64,000 bases of DNA from Saccharina japonica. Its lineage: Eukaryota > Sar > Phaeophyceae > Laminariales > Laminariaceae. The translations under genes were made by a program, and so were the position numbers. The stretch is from the NCBI GenBank assembly GCA_008828725.1, contig MEHQ01002986.1, positions 62,001 through 126,000 on the forward strand. The letters are read 5' to 3'. Positions within the stretch are counted from its first letter, which is position 1, and each line of letters opens with the position of its first letter. The notes under the pieces are model-generated. The model searched no databases and had not been told where the DNA came from. It worked only from the letters and a program-made list of their open reading frames with translations. Below are positions 20,936-31,577 of this stretch, piece after piece.

Positions 20936-23298
20936 TGTGTTAGTATCGCAATCGAATGAGTAACATTCGCGTTGCTAGTCTCCGGTCTTCCCCTTAACTT
21001 AAAAAAAAGGTGTTGAGAAAGGGCCGCATTATTATCGACCAAGTAGTAAGTGTTGTCCAATGTGTTACCAGTAGTATCGCAATCGATTGAGTATCATCCG
21101 CGTTGCTTGTCTCCAGTCTCAATCTATCGTAAGAGAAGATTGTTGTTAATCAGAGTGTTGGAGGTGCTGATCGCGGTTCAAGCGGGAGCTGTATGATATG
21201 GAGGATGTCCCGTTTACTCTAAATGTGCGCATGCTAAAGGCCGCGAGGTGATGGAGACACTGCTGTACAGGTGTGTGACGTGGACCCTTGTCCAGGAGCA
21301 CTTTGCTGAGCTCCGAACGGCACACCACAACTTCCTCATACGTACGGACCATTAGTTTCCATCGCCGACAACGCATCGACCATCTTATCATGTCGTCCGC
21401 CAAGGCTCTCAAGAAGGCACAATGCGTGAGCGTTGAGATGACCATCCGCAAACGACGCCTCCTCTTTGCGGTGTTCGTCAGCTCCAAGCAAGATAGTCAA
21501 AACACACCCAGAGACAAGCGATGGTTTGATGATTCAAGTCGTTTATTAGGGGTACGAATAGCAGGAAGTGACAGTGTGCGTCGTCACATATATATGCACC
21601 CAGTCGTCAAGATCCACATAATCCTCAACACATAAAATCCTGAATCGTCATGTAACTGTTAAACTGAAGAGGCATCACGAACATGAGAAGGCCGTACAGC
21701 GCACGACCAATGAGCGGCTGGGGAGGGTGTGAAAATGATAGTTGGGAAATGAAATCACTTGCATTTTGGGTGGGCGGTCCGGACCGTATGATCCGAAAAA
21801 AATAATACGTGCAATCAAAGTGATCCGCACGCACAATGAACAAACATACGTACGCACCTGGAAAATCTGCCAAAAACGTAAAATAATCTCTCGGATACGC
21901 TGTACGCAGATACGGTACGCAGATAGATGCAGTGCGATAAAATACCAGGTGCGTATAAAGTAGCGGTGCCATCATCAGGCATGAGCTTTGCTCGTCAGAT
22001 AGGCTCTCTCGGAGGGTGGATGTCACATGCACGCGGGAGGAGAGAACACTCAGCACAGCGACTGACTTCTTGACGTGGGTCAAGCTTTTGTGTTTTTATC
22101 GGGGGAGGTGTGGTTATTACCGCAGCCATTCCTACTACTATGCACGTTGTATTTGGAGGTGATGCGGTGTCTGATTCTTCCTTGTCTCTACGCTCTTCTT
22201 GGTACCACTCCGTCCCGAAATATAAGAAATGTATTGAAATTAATACGTAACTACATTAAAAAGTTCCTATATTACGGGACAGAGCTGTATGTGCAATGCA
22301 GCAGCTATGATACCGAGCGGTCTGGATACCTGCCCTCTACCTGCCTCTACTGCTCATTGTTGTTGGCATAAAATAAGCAGCGTTTGAACTGCCTCAGGTA
22401 TTGGTATGCTCTGCCTGTGTCTGTGTGCTATACGCCAGCGCCAAACTACAGCCGGTATAACCCAAGCGTCGGAAGCCACGCTGGCTGCCTCTGGTCTGGC
22501 GGCGACGCGCCGAGTGCGCTCGAGTCGACCTGTCTTGGTATTATTTTGAAATTTGACACAACGAAGCATCCGAGCGTTGACGTACAGCAGTACAGGAGGA
22601 CACCTAATAAGAAACAGGCTAATGAGGATTTAGAGGAAAATAAGAAATTCGGGAGTCGTTATCTTGAAATCAGTGTAGAAAGCACCCTCTCGCAAATACC
22701 AAATCGAGCCTGGACCATATTCCTTGTTTCTTATTAGGTGTCCTGTACTGTACTACTGCTGTTGTGCTGCTGCTGCTGTGATATGTACTCATACACGTGG
22801 CGAGGCGTTGCATGTACTCATACCCGCGCCAGCGCGACCTTCGCAGCTCCCAGATCATCACAACCCCCCTTCCCCCTGCGCAAACAATATTCATCACAGA
22901 TGTGGAACTCCTCAAGGTCACTCAGTGCTCGGCGTGTTTGCGTGCTGATCTGCTCTGTTCGCGCTGTTGTCCTCGGCGTGTCGCGCACACCCCACCTCTG
23001 TTGCTGATACTCCGCCGAGGCCCATGGTGTGTGCTTGGCTGTCGAGGCGTGCAAAAACTGTCGCGACGCCGCTGCTGTAAGCCAAGAACGGGCTTTGAGG
23101 GTCGAGGGGACAAGGGGGTACCCGTGGTATGATGAGAGGGGGTCACTTTTCTGTCACGCTGATTGACTTGAAAACTGGGGCCACTTTTGTCACGCTGATT
23201 GACTTGAAAACTGGGGCCACTTTTGTCACGCCTATTATCTTGAAAATCGGGAACACTTTTGGAATTTTGCTTTCTGAGTCTCCGGTCCCAAGGACCGG
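20936..23298 (+). repeat. 2.4-kb repeat unit 2
   Basis: About 2363 bp, matching unit 1 almost base for base. Differences are mostly 1-3 bp length changes (for example ATTATTATT versus ATTATT, GATGATG versus GATG, TGTGTG versus TG) and a few substitutions. It ends at the same hairpin and is followed by AGAAT (23299-23303), after which module ii resumes. The duplication is therefore recent. Confidence 0.88.
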
Positions 23299-23303
23299 AG
23301 AAT

Positions 23304-26300
23304 ATACCACGCGCAGCTCAGCTCGTCTTAGGCGAACAGCACGACAGCATAGAGCTTCTAAAATGAAACAGAAAAATACATTTCATTTCTAGTATTTGCG
23401 ACTTCGAACGCACCACGGACTTCGGTCGTGGCCCAAATTTTAGGTTTGCGTATCCGCGGGGCTAAACCGTGCCCTGCGGCCGAGAGGACGAGAAACCCCC
23501 ACCCCGGCTGGCAGAGAAAGCAATGCCGATGTAAAAACAAAAGCCTATTCCATCCATATGTATATGGATGGCTGCTTGATACTGACACTGTAGGTACATA
23601 TCTAAATACAAGGAACGTGACCGGCGACGTACACGGCCAACGCTCGCCGCGCCGGATGATTCTCACAAGGTTAGTCTCTATCTGCCGAGCGGAGGTCAGT
23701 AATGCCACGAGGTGAAATACGCATGTACACAGGCTACACACACACCACGGATGCTAGGATAGAGGTGCACCTTTGTTTTCTGAGGGGTAGTCACTTGAGG
23801 GGCTTCATACCTCACCCAAAAGCTGATTAAGGAGGGAAACGACAGTGCCACCCGATGAGCTACCCCAAGGCCTAAGTACGCAGTGGAAAAATCAGCAACA
23901 AGACAACTGATTGAAATTCCGACGATAGTATGAGAATGAGCCGTCATGGAGAAGCCATGTCAGCCAAACGTTTTACCTTTATCGTAGCAAGCGTTGTAAA
24001 GAAACCGACAGTGACTGGTGTCTCTATGTCGTCAAATATAATCGTCGGTCAAATGCCAACACTTATGTTTACAGTATACTAGGTTGGTCACCCTAGATTG
24101 CCACCAATCACCGTCTACCGCCATGCCGTCGATGGTATCAGGGTTGTAACGTATGACTGAGGTCAGACGCAATACCAAGCGATAAGAGTGCTGAAAACAC
24201 TGCCCACGGAAAATATTAGTTACTGCCATTGCACACACTGGTGCTCTCTGGCGTGGCAGGTAAAGTCAGCAATATCGGGTGGAAGGACAAACTTAGAGTC
24301 ATGACGAGAACTGGCAGTACACAGAGTGCACTAAACATACAAAGACAATTTGCGTAAGGTTTCGCTCCATTGAGGTATCTCATTCGGTCACGTAGCAAAT
24401 ACGAGGTTCGATGATTTATGGAGCTTTGTTTTCATTTCACATCTGGATTTTCTCGTACTTTTTATTGCGGAAACCGGGTGGGTAAGAGAGTCAGCTCCGA
24501 ATGTCAGGACATCATCTAATATGGCGCCACCCATGCAGCAGTGGCGTCGTTCTAAAGTGGCATGGTCCGGGCGGGGCTGTGATTCCGGTCGCAGAACAGG
24601 CGCTAGTACGCCCCTCCACAAGCGCAAGCGGGTATGGCAGCCGTCGCCTCCAAGGCGATTCGAGGTTGGACATCACATACCCGGGGAAAATATTCAAAAC
24701 TGCTAAGCACTTGCAGAAAGCGCCAAAGCCCTGAGCGAGCGACATTTCAAGGACATTTCCTTTGCGACGCCGCGCACGGAACGCACGCGTGCGCAACGAG
24801 GAGATCTGCAGCGTTCGCCAGTTGACACGGCGTTTGAGTTCGCCTCGCTGAAGGAACCGCGCTAAAAAGGCGACCGGCAGCTGATGAGATAGGGAATTAG
24901 GCGGACTCTAAGAATAGACGTAGGTATAATAACCAATTGAATGTATACTGTAGGTAGCGTGCACCGCGTTGCCTTAGTGGTTGTACCACGTAAGTTCCGT
25001 GAGTCGCCAAGGAGACGATACAGCATGCGCACCGACATGCCCCACAAGTCGCCCTTGAGCGCGATAGGATTACATGTCGGTTATGTTGGATCCTGCTGTG
25101 TTAGTACAGGAGTACGACGTAGTCGAAAGTATAACAGGGAGGCACGAAAACAACAAAAACAGTCGATTTCACGATAAACATCGTTTGATTTCAGTAACGG
25201 TGGGGGGCCCGCTTAAGTGCGGCATGTCGCCACACGACTATACGCGCAGTAAACACCCGCGCAAAAGCCGCTCGTACGGTATTATTACGTCGGCTATTGT
25301 TTTTACAACAGCAGTATTTGGTACACGTAGTACGCCAGGGGAGTACATCAACGAAATATCATACGTAAGGCTGACACCGTCCGCTTGGTACACTGTCAAC
25401 AATCCACGAACGCACACGAGTTGCTGATATTCATAAATATGATGCTGCACAAGTTCCTAGGAACACATAAACCGCATTGAATACTGGTAGTGACTATACT
25501 GCCTTGTCTTCCACTGTGTATGGAGGGCTACTCTTACTATAGGGGTAACCCTTTGTCCCATATTTTCCCAATCTATCGTATCTGTGCACTACAGTACGTA
25601 TATTCTCCGGGCTCCACGCACTCCGCAACAATCTCTGACATCATAGATAAAACAATCTTCCCCCCTCGCCACTGCGCATGCCGAAGCTATCACACTACGA
25701 ATATATCAGCAGTTTCTTCACCTCCTCTCACAGCCCCATATAATCATCAATGTCTTGTAGTTCGAGTCAATGAGCGTGCGTCGTCAGCCACAGAGCCCTT
25801 ATATTAAACGTAACAGTTATTGCTCTGATGCATAGCATTCGGCTCAAACGTTTCATCCAGCAGTAGAATAATTTGTCGCGAGTGAGGCACGAATTTTACG
25901 TTTCATCTGAGTTGTTATATTGACCTAAATTCTTGGTCGCGTCAATGTGGAATTATTTAGTGCGTGACCAGGCCCTAGGGGCTACAGCAGTAAACATATA
26001 ATTACCAAACCGGTACGTATGAACCACGTACATCTAAACAAAAAAACGAGGTGTATACCAGGCATATCACTTTACAGTCGAGGTAACGGGGAGCGGAGCG
26101 CAGCCCCGACCCGTGCCCTACCCAGCTGTCAACCCCGTGTATGCGAGTGCGTGGAATATAGTTTGAATTTAATCGCCAGGAAGTGCAGTGGACCAGAAGG
26201 TCGCCTATGTGTGTGATGCCAACCACAATCAATCGTCGTGGTCTCTATGGTCCATGATCCTTGGCATGGGTGAGTTCGAATCAATGATCCACGATTATAA

Positions 26301-26313
26301 ATATGATCCATGA
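23304..26313 (-). other. Module ii, middle part; no intact gene
   Basis: Collinear with 58.48-63.15 kb. At 23.77-23.95 kb lies a short repeat also found at 46.23-46.46 kb (TTTTCTGAGGG..TACTTGA). At 24.5-24.85 kb the reverse strand shares protein-like blocks with 61.35-61.7 kb and, inverted, with 37.2-37.55 kb (A-F-R-A-R-x-x-x-G-N, then F-G), but stops and frameshifts differ. I find no complete coding region. Confidence 0.5.
26307..26313 (+). repeat. Target site duplication of hAT-like element (left)
   Basis: TCCATGA, repeated exactly at 27726-27732 and present once at the empty site 63151-63157. Confidence 0.85.
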
Positions 26314-26550
26314 CAAGGGCGCACAAAAAACGTTATCCCGCACACCACACTACCCCCCCCCCTCCCCCCCCGGAGGGCCGAAAGAAAAATTTTTTTTTGA
26401 GTTTTGCCTTCTTTGGATGATATTTCTTGGCTTTTCCCCTCTCACCAACTCTCACACAAAAAGGTCTTTCAAGGTACTTGATTAAGAGATAGAACATTGC
26501 TTGGATACAACCCCCCACCAAGGTGTGCCTAGACAAAACAACAAAGGATC

Positions 26551-26985
26551 TTAATATTTCAGTTCACGAAAACAAGCCATCGTGCTTGATTGAGTCAAAT
26601 GGCCTGGAAAACACTCCACGACGAGGAACGTAATGATCGCACAAATGTAATCATCGAAGACTGCCAAGATCTTTCTGGCGAACGCTTTGCGTGATCGTTC
26701 TGCCCCGCCTACTCTTGCGCACGGGTTCTCCCACGTTCTCGCCCGGTGTCTCGTTACCGTTGCTGCTACTCCCCGCCCGTCCCCTCTTGCTCCCCCCTTC
26801 CTCTCCTTCACCCCCTTCTCTTCGTCCCCCCGGCTGTTCGTCTTCGTTCTCATCCTTGCGGTCGTCCTTGTCGTCTTCCTCTTACTCCTCCCCTCCCCCC
26901 CGTCCCTCTTCTCTTCCGACTGCTCTTCCTCCTCCCGCCCCCCCCCGTCCCTCTCCTCTTCTGACTCCTCTGACTCCTCTTCTGA

Positions 26986-27018
<33 letters not shown>

Positions 27019-27463
27019 CTCCTCCTCTGAGTCGTCTGACTCATCTGACCCCCCGTCGTGCTGTGAGACCTTACGGCGTGCTGCGGGGGCTATGGAACCC
27101 TTACTCTTCTGCTGGGAGACCGTTCGGCGTGCTACGGGGGCTCTGGCAGCCTTGCCCGTTGGCATCCTTTTCGCCACCGCCTCCTTCTCTGTCTTGCTTA
27201 CGTCAAAGCTGCTTTCGAATCTCGCAGTGTTGGGGTCTGCTTTATTCAGAGCCAACGAAGTAGAATGCTGCCCTTCTACGTGATGGGACATGCAGTATTT
27301 CCACACCCACTCTGCAGGGCTGCAAAACTTGCACTTCAGGGGTACGTTAGTGCATGGGGTCGATGACGTGAGCTTTGACGCCGCTGATAGGCCTCAAGCA
27401 ACGAGACTTCTTTGCGAAGGGGGCCTTGGATAGGGCTCCCTCCACCACGGAGACAGTGCTCAT
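26551..27463 (-). pseudogene. BED-finger, acidic transposase-like fragment (one frameshift)
   Basis: From an ATG at 27461-27463 about 38 codons are open. The frame then shifts near 27340-27350 to one encoding a C2H2/BED-like finger, KCKFC..W..HHVEGQH (about 27330-27260), followed by a serine/lysine linker with two A-R-R-x-V-S-Q repeats, a long poly-Glu/Ser tract (26.95-27.05 kb) and a basic segment. The C-terminus (I-I-T-F-L-V-V-E) recalls the start of the hAT core (P-F-x-x-V-E). The shift could be a mutation or a tiny intron. The frame lies wholly inside the TIR-bounded element. Confidence 0.5.
26690..27050 (+). repeat. Polypyrimidine tract
   Basis: Nearly pure C/T on the plus strand, densest as CTCCTCTTC repeats at 26925-27035. 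It encodes the acidic stretch of the minus-strand protein and may form unusual DNA structure. Confidence 0.8.
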
Positions 27464-28049
27464 CGTAATCACTCTCTCCCTCTCTCTCTGTCTCTTCTAC
27501 GGTCGGCGCCTGTCCGCTCTTAGGGGGCTACGTGGACTGTAGTACCCCCCTAGGCTGTGCCCCCCTTGGTATTATATAGGATTTAGTATAGGGATGTTTT
27601 ATATAGGAGATTGTGTGGCGTTATGAGGGGGGGATGGTTCCGTCGTACCCCCCTTCCCCCTTGAGAGGTACAAAATAACGTTTTGGGTGTGTGGTGTCGA
27701 AAACGTTTTTTTTCGTGCGCCCTTGTCCATGATATGAATACAAAACGTAATGCCAAATGAAACGACACAACAAGTTACGCTACTCTACATCATACTGCTG
27801 GCATACACACGCGGAATGTTTACGGTTGATTGACAATGGAATGCACTACGTAAACTATGTACAGAAGTACCAGTGCAAGAAGACGGGTACTTGTCACCAT
27901 AATCCACAGACCACGCAGCGGGGAGCGGGTCGTGGCGCCCACCACGACCCGCTAACCCGCCAAGCCGACATACCCCGTGTGTAGGTCAAGGATTGTCTCG
28001 CTCTATGAGTTGTTGCTCGGATGGAAGCGGCAGGTAGCAGAGTGCGGCA

Positions 28050-28395
28050 TACGTATTCTACTAGAACAACAGCGGCAGCAGCAGCAGCAGAAGCAGCAGT
28101 ACAGACAGGCTCAGCAGTAACTTGTTATTTGTTCTTCGAGTACGAATTACAGCAGGATAAAGGAGGTAGACTCTACTGACACAGCGCAGTAGCTTCAGCA
28201 GCAGCAGCAGCAGCAGCAGTACAGACAGGCACAGCAGTAGTTCAAAGTTCAGCAGGATAAAGGGGCTAGACTCTACCGACACACAGCACTAGCTTCAGCA
28301 GCAGCAGCAGTAGCAGCAGCAGCAAGAGGAGCAGTAGCAGCCGTACAAACAGGCACAGCAGTAGTTCTTGTTTTTGTTCTTCGAGTACAAATTAG
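28050..28395 (+). repeat. CAG-containing tandem array, module ii copy
   Basis: About three units of 95-135 bp. Each has a CAGCAGCAG run, AGTACAGACAGGCACAGCAG, a TTCTTCGAGTAC block and GCAGGATAAAGG. The array continues at 31578 after a 3.2-kb insertion and matches 63430-63790. Confidence 0.8.
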
Positions 28396-29569
28396 AGGGT
28401 TTCCACGTAGCACAAGTTAGACAGTATTTTGGGGCGGCTGGTGATTTTTGGGCGGCTCGGTATCACGCCGCATTTTGAGCCGCCCTTCTAGGGAAATTGT
28501 CGTGAAAAAAAACGTGGAAGTTTTTGAAGAAAGTGTCTTAGTTTTGTCTTCGCAAATTATACCAATTGCGAACAGGCACACGAGTAGGTACCATACACCA
28601 CCAGGTCGTTGCATCAATACACTGCCCACAGCAGTCTCCAACAACCAGTCGTCGCTCAGCGGTACCGCTCCATCGTCGCATCGGATGGTGTCGGCGGCCC
28701 GCGCACGTAGTCCGGTCTACATCGTGCTCGTTAACTGCGCTTGTTATTGTTCGGGCTTGGCACGAGTACGAGCAGGCTCGTACGAGGCTCGGTACGAGTA
28801 CGACGAGCAGAAGCAACTTGCTGCTTGGTCTTGAGAACACAGCAGCACAGCAGCAGCATTCGGCTTTGGTACCGCTCCATCGTCGCATCGAGCAGTGTCG
28901 CCGGCCCGCGCACGTAGTCCGGTCTACATTGCGCTCGTTAACTGCGCTTGATATTGTTTGGGCTGGTACGAGTACGAGCAGGCTTGTATCATACGAGTAC
29001 GACGAGCAGAGGCAACTCGTTGCTTGACGAATCAACCTCGTGGTCTCGAGAATACAACAGCAGCAGTCGGCTTTCACGAGACTGGCCCCGCAAGGGAAGT
29101 TGCTGCTTCGTGTTCACGTCTCCAGGCCTGGGTTGGCATCGCTTGGGACACGGGGGTGGCCTTGCCCTCGGGTGGCGGGTTCAATTCCAACCGCCTCTGC
29201 GTGTGGCTGTGTGGTTGCAGCAACACGCAGACCGTTGTCATGTACGCGAGGTACCTCATATGTCTCAAAACCTTTTCTGGTACCGGTTTCAAAAGTAGAG
29301 TCACGAGTCACGAGAATACAGCAGCAGCAGCGGCTTCCAGTAGGAGGCCGGCCCCACAAGGGAAGCTGTTTCGTGTTGTTAACGCCGCTAGGCCTCTGTG
29401 GGCGTCGCCTGGGAGACGGGGTGGCCCTGCCATCGAATGGCGGGGTCGGGTTGCGAAGCAAAACAAGCTGGCTGCTGGCAGACACGGGATGTATCACATA
29501 TTTCGCTGAACAGTCTGGCCGTCGACATCTTTTTTCGAATCGTCGCCAAACTCACAAGCTTTTTTGTTT
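28396..29569 (+). other. Inserted sequence with 205-bp tandem repeat; no clear gene
   Basis: This is absent from module iv. A 9-bp stem-loop GGGCGGCTC/GAGCCGCCC lies at 28450-28485. Two tandem units of about 205 bp (28660-28860, 28868-29040) share CGCTCCATCGTCGCATCG and GCGCACGTAGTCCGGTCTAC. Two further related units at 29040-29330 and 29305-29480 share GGCCCCGCAAGGGAAG-type sequence; the first contains GGGTTCAATTCC, a tRNA B-box-like string that would suit a SINE. Open frames run across these repeats but have no domain. Confidence 0.5.
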
Positions 29570-29612
29570 TGTCAAAATAGAGGGTTTGCGTTTTTTTTTT
29601 TTCTTACTTTTA

Positions 29613-30378
29613 GGGTGGGTCTTAACGAGCAAAAACAAAATGAAAAAAAAAATGAAAATGACGAACAGCCTTTTGTTTTTTGTTAAAAAAAACGCAGTTG
29701 AGTCCAAACGACAGCCAACTTTATCTGAAAGAAAAACGAAAGTGCTCGCAAAAACTCGCGGTGCAACTTCTTTTTTGAATCACGGAATAGTTCAACCGCC
29801 ACCGCATATGGACTCGCAGCGAATGCGCCCAACGACGCAGCTGGGCAAACCCAACTCGCACGCGCGAGGCACCCCTGAGAGCAGGCGGTGCTCGTGGTCC
29901 AACCCGCTCCCTCAGGAAGGCCCTGGAAGTTGTGTTTGGGTCCTCGCCGTTTGTCGGCAGACATCGGACCGCTCCCTGGCACCCCCATCGCAAAATATAT
30001 CGCCACAGCCACCTCCTGACCCTCTGGTTTCTAGCATAGGCACAGCTTGGTTATCCCCTACCGATATATGCTGGCTTTGATGGCGCACAAGCCCTGCAGC
30101 AGCCCCACGCACTACTCCACCCACCGTGCGCTTGCGAACAGGTCATCCTATGTTCCTCTTGGCGATGTTACCCCATAATCAGATAATATTGCACCCCTTT
30201 TCATTAAAAAAACCCCTCTGGCAATAAAAATAAACGAAAAAAAAAAACTGAGTTTTCTGGATCTCTACCGCTGTTTTCTGCTGTTTGACCAATGAGGCTC
30301 GATTATTCTTTAGTTCTGCTTTTCATTTTTATTTTCATTGTTTATTTTCATTTTTTATTTGCTCGTTAAGACGGGCCC
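29613..30378 (+). mobile_element. PIF/Harbinger-like non-autonomous element (766 bp)
   Basis: Terminal inverted repeats begin GGG(TGG/CCC)GTCTTAACGAGC and extend A-rich with ATGAAAA for about 50 bp. A 3-bp TTA is at 29610-29612 and 30379-30381. The inverted partner copy at 33.79 kb has the uninterrupted site with one TTA (TAA on plus, 33786-33788). GGG-starting TIRs and a TTA duplication are typical of PIF/Harbinger. No transposase or Myb-like protein can be recognised inside. Confidence 0.75.
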
Positions 30379-31086
30379 TTACTTCTCTAAAAGTTCTCCC
30401 GAAGGAAGGATTTGCGGTAAATTAAAAAAAAACGGCAAAAAAGTACTTTAGAGAAGTACGTTTTTGATCAAAAGTTACGGTAACTTTTGGCTCTCAGATT
30501 CATTGGCCTACACACACCGAGCATTTTACCGACGCAGAACGCCACAAATTATGGGACACGTCTCCCATAGGCCCCAACCTTGCTGCTTGCTCTACACAAC
30601 ACAACAACCGGTGGGAGCACAGAGGCTCGAGAGGTGTGCTACAGTATGATACGGACAAGCGGTGCTGGATTTTGCTGACGGGGCGCCGGCGGACTGCTGG
30701 AGGCCCGCTACGGTACGCTCTCCCCGGCTTGGTGTCGTGGAGGATGCGCTGTTCAGAAGAACTACTCGTACGAGTACAAGTTACTCGTACGAGTCGTACT
30801 CGTATGGAGACGTAGTCTTACCGCCTTGCTTGTAGAGCGCGACAGGATGACAGATCGCCGTGTATCATTTCAATTTCACCACACTGCGGTAGCAGCACTA
30901 GCAGCACTAGCAGCACTAGCAGCAGCGGCGGCGCGCCGACACGGTCTATATATGACGGGCCCCTGGCGGGCTTGGAGCGGAGCGTGCCGGCGCGGTGTCG
31001 CCCGTAGGTCGTGGGCAGCAGCAGGAGCAGCACACGACGACAAGAATAGTTGGACGAAAAATCGAGAAAAGCAAAAACGGAAGTTG

Positions 31087-31110
31087 TTGCTTCTCCTGCT
31101 CTGCTGCTGC

Positions 31111-31161
<51 letters not shown>

Positions 31162-31195
31162 GCTGCTGCTGTGGCTGCCGCTGCTGCTGGGGCTG
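31087..31195 (+). repeat. CTG trinucleotide tract
   Basis: A CTG-rich run of about 110 bp with GCC interruptions, inside the left CTG-bearing element. The inverted copy at 33000-33115 is shorter and more degenerate. Confidence 0.9.
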
Positions 31196-31577
31196 CCGCC
31201 ACATAGCTGCAGCCACCGGTGCTGCTGCTTGCGGTCGTGGGATTGCAGCTGGGGCACTGCGGTCATACCCCTGCCGCCGCCACCGTTGCTTGGCTGCCGT
31301 TTCTCTCGTACGCTACCTTTTGTTTTCGTTGTTTGTTTTTTGGTTTGCCGCATTGCCTCACCCCACTTCCCTTATTTTTTTCGGAGGCGTCGCCTGCAGG
31401 ATTTTGTTTACTTCTATCGCAAACACACCGAAACCATGAGGGGAAGGGAATTCATTTTTTTGAGCGGAAGGAAAGTATATATTTTTTTACTTCTATCGCA
31501 AACACTCTAATTGTGCAAACTGCAGACGTACAATTTGAAATTGTGCTGCGCACAAGTTGACGGGGAAACCCTATATT

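Larger units (their letters stand above)
26314..27725 (-). mobile_element. hAT-like DNA transposon, internally deleted (1412 bp)
   Basis: Imperfect terminal inverted repeats of about 37 bp start CAAGGGCGCAC and continue A-rich to ACGTT and ACACCACAC at both ends. A 7-bp target duplication (8 bp with one mismatch) flanks it, and module iv has the uninterrupted site. TIRs fitting the hAT pattern C-A-R-x-G, and a BED-like finger in the encoded protein, suggest the hAT superfamily. The catalytic DDE and dimerisation regions are absent, so it would depend on another copy for movement. Confidence 0.8.
29570..31510 (+). repeat. CTG-bearing repeat element, left copy (interrupted)
   Basis: Inverted relative to 32701-33822. 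Ends resemble GAG(T/G)GTTTGC in inverted orientation. It is split by the Harbinger-like element at 29613-30378. Inside are a 12-bp inverted pair TACTTCTCTAAA/TTTAGAGAAGTA (30380-30459) and a CTG/GCC-rich tract (31087-31200). Possible reading frames across the tract are low-complexity (Gln, Leu, Ala or Cys) and are not supported as genes. Confidence 0.75.

Noticed and set aside
26687..27283. Plus-strand Ser/Pro-rich open frames of 190-198 codons
   Set aside because: They are the antisense of the acidic minus-strand protein in the hAT-like element.
29613..29619. A 7-bp TACTT-T duplication for the 766-bp element
   Set aside because: Comparison with the empty site at 33.79 kb shows only TTA is duplicated; the longer match is partly imperfect.
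29040..30080. A 346-codon open frame, the longest outside the named elements
   Set aside because: It runs across the TIR boundary at 29613 of the Harbinger-like element and through tandem repeats; no domain, so it is chance openness.
30818..31560. Poly-Gln / poly-Leu open frames on both strands
   Set aside because: They follow the CTG tract inside a repeat element and do not keep frame in the inverted copy at 32.7-33.8 kb.
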